Below are positions 15,310 to 24,305 of a DNA stretch of 64,000 nucleotides, in pieces. Location: contig NZ_FOOW01000001.1 in assembly GCF_900113305.1 (NCBI RefSeq), positions 1 to 64,000 on the forward strand, written 5' to 3'. How positions within the stretch are numbered: the first letter of the stretch is position 1; every line of letters begins with the position of its first letter. The notes below the pieces were generated by a model, which did no database searches, was not told the origin of the DNA, and saw only the letters and a program-made list of their open reading frames with translations. Source of the DNA: Prevotella sp. KH2C16. Its GTDB lineage: Bacteria; Bacteroidota; Bacteroidia; Bacteroidales; Bacteroidaceae. Made by a program: the position numbers and the translations under genes.

Positions 15310-15640
15310 CTTTGGACTTTTTAATTTCACCATTTAGCAATGCCAGGACATCACTATATTTGTACATCACCCGACGGCCACCAATCTTTCTGGAATGGAG
15401 ATGCCCCTGCTTATCCCATCGCCAAAGGGTGGTGAAGTTCACATGCAGTATGTGAGCCGCCTCTTCACGAGTGATGAAACGTTCACCTTCCGGGACATTC
15501 ATCCATGCCTCATAGTCATTCTGTGCGTTCTTGGTTTGAGCAGCCACGATGTTTTGGGCCATCTCATTTACCAATGCGTCAAGGTCTTCCCTCGACATTA
15601 CAACCAGTTGGTTGCCTAAGATCCTATTTTCAGATTGCAT
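15302..15640 (-). CDS. HTH_17 (excisionase-type) DNA-binding protein
   Basis: 112 residues from the ATG at 15640. After a helical N-terminus, the C-terminal half is a MerR-like winged HTH: FITREEAAHILHVNFTTLWR followed by WDKQGHLHSRKIGGRRVMYK. Such genes routinely precede the DUF3987 or RepA-like gene on Bacteroidales mobilizable elements (element B has the same pair at 31448) and regulate excision or replication. First gene of the leftward replication/mobilization operon. Confidence 0.8.
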   Translation of the reverse strand: MQSENRILGNQLVVMSREDLDALVNEMAQNIVAAQTKNAQNDYEAWMNVPEGERFITREEAAHILHVNFTTLWRWDKQGHLHSRKIGGRRVMYKYSDVLALLNGEIKKSKDE

Positions 15641-16148
15641 AATCACGTTTTTTTGAAGTGAAAGTTTTGTTTGTTATCTCTCATTCGTTTGGCACCTTAT
15701 GCACGGATCCTTTTGCATTTCAGATTTAATGAAGTGTCGCGTCCGACAATCCTGTAATCTGAGGCACCGCCACGAAATCGAATGCAAAATTAGAGTGCTG
15801 CAAGCTCCAAGAAGAAAATCACATCAAAAACCAGCCATTTTTGCCCTCACATTTCAAAATTGGTTCTAATGAGGAGGGCAATTAGAACCAACTCTGTAAG
15901 TCAAATGAGCAAAACCATGCTTGTATGAGTTTTGTCATGACGAGAGTTGGAAGAATGAATTCAACTAACAATTTGGTTTTTATAATTTAAAACTTCTTAT
16001 ATAGACCATTTCGAATCAGAATGAGGGGAGGCGCGAACAAGAAACCGTGAAAAAGCATAAAAAAGAATGAAGAAATATAATGTTTTCCAACAAATTGCAG
16101 AATAAATGATTTTTTTTTCATTATCTTTGCGACATTAAATTCACAAAG
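15641..16148. other. 508-bp divergent intergenic region
   Basis: This gap separates the leftward replication operon from the rightward defence operon. It contains a minus-strand -7-like box (complement of CAAAATTA at 15785-15792), an 11-bp perfect inverted repeat TTGGTTCTAAT (15860-15870) / ATTAGAACCAA (15881-15891), and a plus-strand -7 box TATCTTTG at 16122-16129 ahead of the XRE gene. No further coding sequence is evident. Confidence 0.6.
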
Positions 16149-16379
16149 ATGGAAGATATCAATCGGATAAAAGTAGTACTTGCAGAGAAGAAGCGCACAA
16201 ACAAGTGGCTTGCAGAACAGATGGGCGTCAATCCAACCACCGTATCGAAATGGTGCACCAACTCTTCACAACCCGACCTCGGCAATCTATTAAGAATTGC
16301 GGACTTATTGGAGGTTGATATAAAAGAGCTGTTCATTAGAGAGTATAAGCAGTACCTGCTTTCGCAGGAAATGAGGTAA
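16149..16379 (+). CDS. XRE-family regulator, probable controller of the defence operon
   Basis: 76 residues forming one HTH domain (RTNKWLAEQMGVNPTTVSKW) plus a short C-terminal tail (IADLLEVDIKELF). It resembles the small C-proteins that time expression of restriction-modification genes. It is the first gene of a six-to-seven-gene rightward cluster and lies 17 bp before the next gene, with its own promoter at 16122. Autoregulation through the upstream inverted repeat at 15860-15891 is possible but that repeat is far away. Confidence 0.8.
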   Translation: MEDINRIKVVLAEKKRTNKWLAEQMGVNPTTVSKWCTNSSQPDLGNLLRIADLLEVDIKELFIREYKQYLLSQEMR

Positions 16380-16396
16380 TAGACAGAGTATAGGCA

Positions 16397-17746
16397 ATGG
16401 AAACTCCTACGATAAAAAAGATAAAGGAAATCTTACCTAAAATTGATGAGCATCTCATTAATTTTAGGAAGTATTATAGAGAGCAAAACACCGATTTGGA
16501 CTCTGCGCTATATGGGGATGAGACAGAATATAGTGTTAATGGTATAGTTGCTGGAGTAAGAAATGTGCTGACAGATATGCGCTTCTTGGTTAAATCCCAT
16601 AATCTCTTTATTAAACTATCGACTCTTGGTGAACGTAATCAGATTGTCAATGAACTATCTAATATCAATGCACATCTTTCAACAAATAGAGTCGTCAATG
16701 TAACAAGATCTCTTGACCAGTTGAAAATGATATTAAGGACATACAATCTAAGAATTGATCGCCAACGATATCTCGATTTCAACACGACAATAGACGAGTT
16801 ATGCCGTAAGGCTGTATCATTAAGCGATGAGATTGAAAATGTCAAGAATAAGCTTGATGAATCGGAAACAACTTATACGTTAATTGAAGAAAAGAAGCAT
16901 GAATTTGAAAATATTCTTGCGGAATTAGTAGAACAAAAAGACTCGTTCTCTACAGAGTTTGACTCGTTTAAAAAAGAAACTTCAGACTTTAGGGATTTGG
17001 CTAACTCTGCACAAGTGAATAGTAAAACTATATCAAATAATCTCTCTATAACAAATGAAGCGAAAAATACGTTTGATGAATTTATTGCGAAAATTGACGA
17101 AAGAGAAAGCCAACTAAATAGGCAAGGGAAAAGTACGGAGGAATACAATGTAAAGTTAGAAGAATTTGCAAAATCATATGGAGAGAAGCTTGACGAAGTT
17201 CAAAATTTGATTGAAAAATCAAAACAGGCTCTTCAATTTACCACTGCTGAAGGTATGAGTGCGGCGTTCGCTACTCAATACCAAAATGCCAACAAATGGT
17301 ATTATAAAGTTGGATGGCTTAGTGGAGCTTTGGTTTTTGTTATACTTACATTGCTGATTGGGGCATGGATAGTTACAGGTTATGGAGTACAACAAAAGGA
17401 AGAAACGATGTGGTTTAGCCTAATTGGAAGATTAAGCATGATTCCATTTACAATTTATGCTGCTATTTTCTGCTCCCAACAATACGTTAAACAGAAAAAC
17501 CTAGTAGAAGATTATGCATACAAATCTGTATTATCGAAATCAATCATCGCTTTCTCTGAAGAATTACGTAAGAATGACCCAGAGAAATATACAGAATATT
17601 TATCAACAGTATTGAGGGAAATTCATCAAGATCCTTTACGGAAGCGTGGAAAAGAAAAGGAAGACGATTCCTACAAGGATTCTGCTGGAATTCTTGGCAG
17701 AGTTATTGACCTTGCGCAAGCCGTAATAAAACAGAACAATGAATAA
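16397..17746 (+). CDS. Membrane-anchored coiled-coil protein in the defence operon
   Basis: 449 residues, no recognised family. Residues about 100-290 are heptad-rich and strongly charged, i.e. a long coiled coil. Two hydrophobic segments follow (WLSGALVFVILTLLIGAWIV and FTIYAAIFCSQQYV) with a short tail of about 90 residues. The gene is 6 bp upstream of the DNA methylase, and its base composition and orientation match the rest of the operon. It could tether or sense at the membrane, or be an effector; the sequence does not decide. Confidence 0.75.
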   Translation: METPTIKKIKEILPKIDEHLINFRKYYREQNTDLDSALYGDETEYSVNGIVAGVRNVLTDMRFLVKSHNLFIKLSTLGERNQIVNELSNINAHLSTNRVVNVTRSLDQLKMILRTYNLRIDRQRYLDFNTTIDELCRKAVSLSDEIENVKNKLDESETTYTLIEEKKHEFENILAELVEQKDSFSTEFDSFKKETSDFRDLANSAQVNSKTISNNLSITNEAKNTFDEFIAKIDERESQLNRQGKSTEEYNVKLEEFAKSYGEKLDEVQNLIEKSKQALQFTTAEGMSAAFATQYQNANKWYYKVGWLSGALVFVILTLLIGAWIVTGYGVQQKEETMWFSLIGRLSMIPFTIYAAIFCSQQYVKQKNLVEDYAYKSVLSKSIIAFSEELRKNDPEKYTEYLSTVLREIHQDPLRKRGKEKEDDSYKDSAGILGRVIDLAQAVIKQNNE

Positions 17747-17752
17747 TCAAAC

Positions 17753-19042
17753 ATGGTTAAAAAGAAATATACATTCATAGATTTATTTGCTGGTGCTGGC
17801 GGTCTCTCTGAAGGGTTTGTTAGGGCTGGCTTTACTCCTATTGCCCATGTAGAGATGGACAAATATGCTTGCGACACGTTAAGAACACGGGCTGCCTATC
17901 ATTATCTTCGTGGGAAAAACGAGTTGGATGTCTACAAAAAATACCTACTTGAGAAGAAAGAAGGCGAAAATGGTGAAAAGCTATGGAAACAGGTTCCTAA
18001 ATCTATAACAGATAGCGTAATTCATGAAACCATAAGTTCCACAACTATTGATAATATCTTCCAGAAGATAGATTCTCTGAAGGGTAAAGCAACTGTTGAT
18101 TTAATCATCGGAGGACCTCCCTGCCAAGCATATTCCATTGTTGGACGTTCAAGGATGGGGAAATCTGTTGAGGAAGATCCTCGGAATGAATTATACAAGT
18201 TTTACGTGAAGTTTTTGGAGAGATACACTCCGAAGATGTTTGTTTTCGAGAACGTTTTGGGACTGATTACGGCAAAAAAAGGTGAGCCGTTAAAGGACTT
18301 GAAGCAATTGGTTGACAGCATTGGCTACGAAATGCAGATTCAAGTTCAGAATGCTTCTGAGCTTGGTGTTCTGCAAAGACGTCAGAGACTTATCATCGTT
18401 GGCTGGAAAAAGAGTGGCATAAACTCAAAAGGTGAGAGATATTTTTATCCGCAATTGAAAAAAGAAAAAAATATCTATGCTGTTATGAAAGACCTGTTCT
18501 CCGACCTTCCGCAACGCAAAGCGGGAGAAGGCAGTATAGCGGAATTAGTTCCATATACCAAGCCTTTAAAAGAAATGAAATATCTGAGAGAATCATGGAT
18601 TCGAGATAGTGACTTTGACTTTACCACACAACATGTGGCTCGTCCACATAATGTAAACGATCGTGAGATATATTGTTTGGCTATAAAACAATGGCAAGAA
18701 AAAAAGAAACAGTTAGACTACTCCAAATTGCCTGCACATTTGCAGACGCACAAGAATACCAAATCCTTCTTGGACAGGTACTCTGTTGTTGATCCCGATG
18801 GCTGTAGTCACACTGTTGTTGCCCATATCTCTAAAGACGGGCACTATTATATATATCCGACTCCTAATCCAACCATTGAAAATGTTCGCTCTATCACAGT
18901 TAGAGAAGCTGCAAGACTACAATCATTCCCTGACGATTATTATTTTGAGGGGAGTAGAGGTGCCGCATTCAAGCAGATTGGCAACGCCGTTCCAGTTGTA
19001 TTGGCTTATAAAATCGCAGAAGAATTGAAGAAGCAGTTGTAA
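17753..19042 (+). CDS. C5 cytosine-specific DNA methyltransferase
   Basis: 429 residues with the canonical motif order: I (FIDLFAGAGGLSEGF), IV with the catalytic Cys (GGPPCQAYSIVGR), VI (FENVLGL), VIII (QRRQRLIIVGW), IX-X (TVREAARLQSFPDDY and FKQIGNAVPVVLA). It transfers methyl groups from AdoMet to cytosine C5 in a sequence context set by the variable region, which is not predictable here. It lies 4 bp before a MORC-type ATPase and presumably marks host DNA so the other components spare it. Confidence 0.95.
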   Translation: MVKKKYTFIDLFAGAGGLSEGFVRAGFTPIAHVEMDKYACDTLRTRAAYHYLRGKNELDVYKKYLLEKKEGENGEKLWKQVPKSITDSVIHETISSTTIDNIFQKIDSLKGKATVDLIIGGPPCQAYSIVGRSRMGKSVEEDPRNELYKFYVKFLERYTPKMFVFENVLGLITAKKGEPLKDLKQLVDSIGYEMQIQVQNASELGVLQRRQRLIIVGWKKSGINSKGERYFYPQLKKEKNIYAVMKDLFSDLPQRKAGEGSIAELVPYTKPLKEMKYLRESWIRDSDFDFTTQHVARPHNVNDREIYCLAIKQWQEKKKQLDYSKLPAHLQTHKNTKSFLDRYSVVDPDGCSHTVVAHISKDGHYYIYPTPNPTIENVRSITVREAARLQSFPDDYYFEGSRGAAFKQIGNAVPVVLAYKIAEELKKQL

Positions 19043-19046
19043 ACTT

Positions 19047-20522
19047 ATGGATTACTCCAAACTACCTAAAACAGAAGCAGTCCCTGAGGCATCATCGATG
19101 ATAGAAACCTTCAGGGCAATAGGATATAATCTTGAAACGGCTGTTGCAGATATCGTTGACAATTCAATATCTGCAGGGGCAAAGAATGTCTACATTGACA
19201 GAATCTGGGAAGGAGGTAACACCATTATCACTATCAAGGATGACGGTTGTGGTATGAGCAGTGACGAGATTGTCGAAGCAATGCGTCCTGGTTCACATAA
19301 TCCTTTAGAGACACGAGCGGCAAACGACTTGGGAAGATTTGGCTTGGGCATGAAGACCGCATCTTTCTCACAGTGTCGAAAGTTGACCGTCATAAGCAAG
19401 AAGGCTGGCTATCATTCTGCCTATTGGACTTGGGATTTAGATTATGTGGCATTAACACATAAATGGGAATTAATTAGGTGGACTCCTGATGAGTATGCTG
19501 ATGCCATTGACAATCAGAAATCAGGAACAATGATAATATGGACTGACTTAGACAGGGTTATTCCCCCGTCAACGTCAGTAAGTGATATTGCCGCAAAGCA
19601 GAAATTCTCTGATGCATGGGCAAGAGTAAAGTCCCATATTGCAATGACATTCCATAGGTTTATTGAAAGCAATGTTATCTCAATATACTGGGGTGAGAAT
19701 ATAATTGATGCATGGAATCCATTCTGCCTGTCAGAAAAGAAAACACAGATATTCCCCTCCGAATCCTTATATTTTGGAAGCCAAAAAGCTGAAGTAAAAG
19801 GCTACGTTCTACCTCACAAGAATAATTTCAGCTCAGAGGAGAACTACAGAAAAGCAGAAGGAATGTATGGTTATCCAGCGGCACAGGGATTTTATATCTA
19901 TCGTGGGAAAAGATTATTGTTAGCAGGTAGTTGGCTTAACTTGTTTAGGAAAGAAGACCACTATAAACTTGTCCGCATCAGTATTGATTTACCTAACACA
20001 CTGGATTCAGAATGGCAGATTGATATTAAGAAATCAACAGCGACACCCCCTATCTCATGCCGTGAACAACTTCGCTCCTATGCTCTTGACGTTAGAAATA
20101 AGGGTATGGAAGTGTATCGGCACAGAGGTAAGATATTAAAGAAAAAAGCTGGGGCAAATTTCCAACCATTATGGTTAGAAAAGAAAAAAGGAAACAAGTG
20201 GTCATTTGTTGTTAATAGAGAAAATCAGTTGATAAAGAATCTGCAAGAAGAAGCAAAGACAAATCCTGTGCCTGCAATTAATAAATTGCTTAGGATTATT
20301 GAAGAATCCATACCAACACCGACTATTTTCATTAAACAATCGAGTGAGGAGAATTTGCAGAAAGAGCCATTCTCAGATATGGATATTTCTCTGATAAAAG
20401 AGATGTTGTGTCGGATGTATGATAATCTCATTGCATCTGGACAGGTATCTGAACAGGCAAAAGCAGTTCTAAAAACCATTGAGCCATTTAACAATTACGA
20501 AGATTTAATAGAAGAACTATGA
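19047..20522 (+). CDS. MORC/MutL-type GHKL ATPase
   Basis: 491 residues. The Bergerat nucleotide-binding fold is clear: N box ETAVADIVDNSISAGAKNV, G1 box IKDDGCGMS and G2 box GRFGLGMKTASFSQ. This is the arrangement of the MORC/MutL-like ATPases described by Iyer, Aravind and colleagues in restriction-modification-like operons together with a Z1 helicase, a PD-(D/E)XK nuclease and a methylase. ATP-driven dimerization would clamp or remodel DNA. The stop overlaps the start of the next gene (ATGA), so the two are translationally coupled. Confidence 0.9.
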   Translation: MDYSKLPKTEAVPEASSMIETFRAIGYNLETAVADIVDNSISAGAKNVYIDRIWEGGNTIITIKDDGCGMSSDEIVEAMRPGSHNPLETRAANDLGRFGLGMKTASFSQCRKLTVISKKAGYHSAYWTWDLDYVALTHKWELIRWTPDEYADAIDNQKSGTMIIWTDLDRVIPPSTSVSDIAAKQKFSDAWARVKSHIAMTFHRFIESNVISIYWGENIIDAWNPFCLSEKKTQIFPSESLYFGSQKAEVKGYVLPHKNNFSSEENYRKAEGMYGYPAAQGFYIYRGKRLLLAGSWLNLFRKEDHYKLVRISIDLPNTLDSEWQIDIKKSTATPPISCREQLRSYALDVRNKGMEVYRHRGKILKKKAGANFQPLWLEKKKGNKWSFVVNRENQLIKNLQEEAKTNPVPAINKLLRIIEESIPTPTIFIKQSSEENLQKEPFSDMDISLIKEMLCRMYDNLIASGQVSEQAKAVLKTIEPFNNYEDLIEEL

Positions 20523-23284
20523 ATATGGAATCATTTCAGAAAGCGATTGAGGTTTGTAGGACTCTCATAGGTATAAAGAATCCTGTAACAGATGAAGACA
20601 TTGATAACGCTGTCAATAATGTCGTTTTGATGTTTCCGAGTCTTGGCAAAGAAGTCCTCAAAACCAAACTAATGTCTATATATAGTGTTCGGGTGGAACC
20701 TATGCAGATATTGGAAGGCCGAGATAGGCGAAGGCCTTGGCTAATGGCTTTTAAAGCTGAAGAGACCAGCAAATGGCCATTCTGGAATAGATATAAATAT
20801 TATCTAGAACATCAAAAGGGATTTGAACCTGCAGCAATTCAAGGTGTCGATGAGATGACGGATAAAATCTTGGATAGATTCTTTAACCCCTTAAAAACAG
20901 ATGTGATTATCAATAAGAAAGGACTTGTTGTCGGACAGGTTCAGTCGGGAAAAACTGCAAACTACACAGGTCTTATTTGTAAAGCTGCTGATACAGGATT
21001 TAATTTAATCATTGTATTGGCAGGAATTCATAACAATCTTCGTAGTCAGACTCAATTGAGACTTGACGAGGGATTCCTAGGCTTTGATACCCAATTTGAA
21101 AGGGCAAGTACAAAAGAAACCACGAAGATAGGTGTCGGATTAATACCTGGGTTCGAAGATGCAATCGCAAATTCATACACAACGAATGCAGAGAAAGGGG
21201 ATTTTACCAGTCGTTCTGCAAACACTGCTGGTTTTAACTTTAATGCCCCACAACCAGCTCTTCTTGTTGTTAAGAAAAACTCTTCGGTGTTGAAACGTTT
21301 GAATACATGGCTAAACACTCACGCAGAAAACGGGAAGATTAACAACAAATCCCTTTTGATGATAGATGACGAGGCAGATAATGCCTCTATCAACACAAAT
21401 GCTTCTAATGAAGACCCTACGACAATCAACAAATATATATGTTCCATTCTAAACAAGTTTAATCGTACTGCATACGTTGGATATACTGCGACACCGTTTG
21501 CGAATATTTTTATACCTTTAGATGACACAAACTTGTTTCCACGTGATTTCATTATAAATCTTCCAGCACCGTCAACATACATTGGGCCAGACAAGGTCTT
21601 TGGCACATCATTAACACCAGATGATACTAATGACGATTTATTGCCAATAGTTACTCCAATTAATGACTTCCATAGTTTTGTGCCAAATAAACACAAAAAG
21701 GATGATGTTAAGCCCTCTTTAAATGAAGTGCCGGAATCATTACGCCTAGCCATAAAGTGTTTTATCGTGACGTGTGCAATAAGGATTCTTCGCGGCCAGG
21801 AGCACAAACATAATTCGATGCTAATCCACGTAAGCCGGTTCCAATCATGGCAAAACCACATAAAAGACTTAGTTTCCAGGGTTTTTAACTATTACAAACA
21901 AGAGATTGAAGTCGGGGATAAGATGGTTCTTGAAGAACTTCGGTATGTATTTGAAGTAGATAGGGGGGATTATAAATCTTATAAGACCACTACGCAAACA
22001 ATACTGGAGTCAAAATTTAAAAGCATTGACGACTCGCTAATTATCCACAAGTGGGAAGATGTTAAGGGACAACTATTTAAGGCAGTACAAAAGATTGCAG
22101 TCAAATCCATTAATGGCTCATCAAATGATGCCTTAACTTATTATGACAACAAAGATGAAGGAATCTCGGTAATTGCAATAGGTGGCGATAAGCTCTCACG
22201 AGGTCTTACCTTGGAAGGACTGTCAATTAGTTATTTTTTGAGGGCATCCAAAATGTATGATACATTGATGCAAATGGGAAGATGGTTTGGATATCGTTCT
22301 GGATATGTTGATTTATGCAGACTTTTTACAAGTAGTGAACTAAATGAATGGTACCGCCATATAACACTTGCTAGTGAAGAGCTTCGAGAGGAATTCAGTT
22401 ATTTGTACGAAGTTGGTGGTACCCCAGAAGACTATGCACTTAGAGTCAGAAACCACCCTGGAGTACTGCAAATAACGTCTCTATCAAAGATGAGATATGC
22501 GAATACCGTAGAAGTTTCTTGGGCTGGTAGATTGGTTGAAACATATCAATTATTAAAAGATAAAGAAAATAGGCATGCCAATTTTGTGGATGTGGACACT
22601 TTGCTTTGCGACCTTGGTAGTTATGAACTAAAAGGGAAGAATTATTTGTGGCGAAACGTCAGTCTTGAAAAAATTATAGTCTTCTTCGAGAAATACCGAT
22701 TGCCAGCCTCAATGGTTAAAGTTAATCTGGGGGCAATAACAGAATACATAAAGCAAGTTAATAAATCGGGAGAATTGTCTGATTGGAATGTGGTGTTAAT
22801 GAATAAACCCACAGGAGAGAAGGTGCTGGAACATGATGGTTATTTATCAAACGGTTTGGGATTTAATTATTTCCTTCGTGTTCCGTCCAATGACTCAACA
22901 GACAATTATCTTCTGAGGAAAAACCATATCTTAGGTAATCCACGTGATGAATTTATAGACCTGGACGAACCGAAACTTACAGCCGCATTGGAAGAAACTA
23001 ATCAAAAATTGAAAGATCGTAACCAATCCTATCCTAGTCCCAAATTGGTAAGAGAAAAATATCGTGACGTTAAGCATCCATTGTTGATAATATATCCAAT
23101 AAAACCAACAAATGATTATGTGACAAGTAATGCTGATGGAAATGAACCGTATATGAGCTTTGCCATTTCTTTCCCTCACACCAATACTGGTGTAGCCATA
23201 TCGTATTCCGTTAATCAATTGAATGATTTTGCAGATACTGAAGACATCTTTGAATCAGAAAACGATAATGTGTATGAACAGTGA
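20519..23284 (+). CDS. Z1-domain superfamily II helicase/endonuclease-associated protein
   Basis: 921 residues. Helicase motifs are visible: Walker A VVGQVQSGKTANYTGL, Walker B LLMIDDEADNASIN, motif III-like YVGYTATPFANIF, and motifs V-VI GGDKLSRGLTLEG and QMGRWFGYRSGY. This combination with the DDEAD box and RGLTLEG block is typical of Z1 proteins. It probably moves along or unwinds DNA to license cleavage by the partner nuclease. Start overlaps the ATPase stop by 4 bp, and the end overlaps the nuclease gene by 11 bp. Confidence 0.9.
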   Translation: MNMESFQKAIEVCRTLIGIKNPVTDEDIDNAVNNVVLMFPSLGKEVLKTKLMSIYSVRVEPMQILEGRDRRRPWLMAFKAEETSKWPFWNRYKYYLEHQKGFEPAAIQGVDEMTDKILDRFFNPLKTDVIINKKGLVVGQVQSGKTANYTGLICKAADTGFNLIIVLAGIHNNLRSQTQLRLDEGFLGFDTQFERASTKETTKIGVGLIPGFEDAIANSYTTNAEKGDFTSRSANTAGFNFNAPQPALLVVKKNSSVLKRLNTWLNTHAENGKINNKSLLMIDDEADNASINTNASNEDPTTINKYICSILNKFNRTAYVGYTATPFANIFIPLDDTNLFPRDFIINLPAPSTYIGPDKVFGTSLTPDDTNDDLLPIVTPINDFHSFVPNKHKKDDVKPSLNEVPESLRLAIKCFIVTCAIRILRGQEHKHNSMLIHVSRFQSWQNHIKDLVSRVFNYYKQEIEVGDKMVLEELRYVFEVDRGDYKSYKTTTQTILESKFKSIDDSLIIHKWEDVKGQLFKAVQKIAVKSINGSSNDALTYYDNKDEGISVIAIGGDKLSRGLTLEGLSISYFLRASKMYDTLMQMGRWFGYRSGYVDLCRLFTSSELNEWYRHITLASEELREEFSYLYEVGGTPEDYALRVRNHPGVLQITSLSKMRYANTVEVSWAGRLVETYQLLKDKENRHANFVDVDTLLCDLGSYELKGKNYLWRNVSLEKIIVFFEKYRLPASMVKVNLGAITEYIKQVNKSGELSDWNVVLMNKPTGEKVLEHDGYLSNGLGFNYFLRVPSNDSTDNYLLRKNHILGNPRDEFIDLDEPKLTAALEETNQKLKDRNQSYPSPKLVREKYRDVKHPLLIIYPIKPTNDYVTSNADGNEPYMSFAISFPHTNTGVAISYSVNQLNDFADTEDIFESENDNVYEQ

Positions 23285-24305
23285 TAATATGATAAAAGAT
23301 ATTTGGAAGGAACTCGAGGAGGCTCATGTTCCTAGTGTTGTTAAAAGAGCAATGGACATTCCTTCATGTCTCAAAATGTTCTGTACCTATAATGGTCAAG
23401 ATGGATATTATGGAATAGCTTTTTCTTTTAGCGAAGGAATAAATCTTGATATATCCCCTTTTCAAAATTTATCCGAAATAGAGGTGTCTTTATTTAAGGA
23501 TAGCTCTTTTCCTGATTCAAAGTTCTTATTGATACAGTTGGTTAACAGGGACTGTAGAGTTCGTGATATTTTTGCAGCGATATGTGGCAACATAGCTAAT
23601 ACGATACAATCTGTCTCATCCGAAAGAGAGGCTGTTCTGCTGGTTGTGAGCCAAATGCGAAAATGGCAAGATTTGTTTTCTAAGAAAATAAAGACAACTT
23701 TGTCCGTCCAAGAACAACAAGGGCTATTCGGAGAGCTGTCATTCCTTCAAAAATTGATATGTTCATCAATGGACAAGGTACATGCAGTGAAATCTTGGGT
23801 AGGCCCCAACATGACTCCGCAAGACTTTCAAAGCGAATTATGGGCAGTAGAAGTAAAAACTATAGTAGCAAATAAGTTCCCTAATGTGTCAATAAATGGT
23901 GAGCTACAATTAGACGAATCTACTATAAGTAAACTATATCTGTATAATTTGGTGGTGGAGATTCTTCCTGTCGACGGAAAGACTCTGCCAGAACTCATTG
24001 ATGAATTGCGGGATAGTTTAAGCCAAGAAACCTATGCAACGAACCTATTTGAAAACAAACTGTTATATTCTGGCTATTTCGATACAGATAAAGACGTTTA
24101 TAAAGAGCGTCACTATTATACACGTAAAGAAAACTATTATTTAGTTCAAGGCGACTTCCCTCGAATAAAAAAAGAAAATTTATTGTTAGGTGTAAGCGAT
24201 GTGAAATATTCAATATCGCTTGCCGTACCTACCGAGAATGTTGTTGAAGAGAGTAATGTACTAAATACCATTCTATCATATGAAGGAAATCAGAAAGTTT
24301 TATAA
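23274..24305 (+). CDS. PD-(D/E)XK family protein (DUF4420-like)
   Basis: 343 residues from the ATG at 23274; an ATG at 23289 is also possible. The core FGELSFLQKL, then TPQDFQSELWAVEVKT, fits the PD-(D/E)XK nuclease pattern with acidic residues and the E-V-K end of the active site. In the MORC/Z1 operon type this protein is the predicted restriction nuclease. It overlaps the Z1 gene by 11 bp and the AIPR gene by 26 bp, a very compact coupling. Confidence 0.8.
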   Translation: MNSDNMIKDIWKELEEAHVPSVVKRAMDIPSCLKMFCTYNGQDGYYGIAFSFSEGINLDISPFQNLSEIEVSLFKDSSFPDSKFLLIQLVNRDCRVRDIFAAICGNIANTIQSVSSEREAVLLVVSQMRKWQDLFSKKIKTTLSVQEQQGLFGELSFLQKLICSSMDKVHAVKSWVGPNMTPQDFQSELWAVEVKTIVANKFPNVSINGELQLDESTISKLYLYNLVVEILPVDGKTLPELIDELRDSLSQETYATNLFENKLLYSGYFDTDKDVYKERHYYTRKENYYLVQGDFPRIKKENLLLGVSDVKYSISLAVPTENVVEESNVLNTILSYEGNQKVL

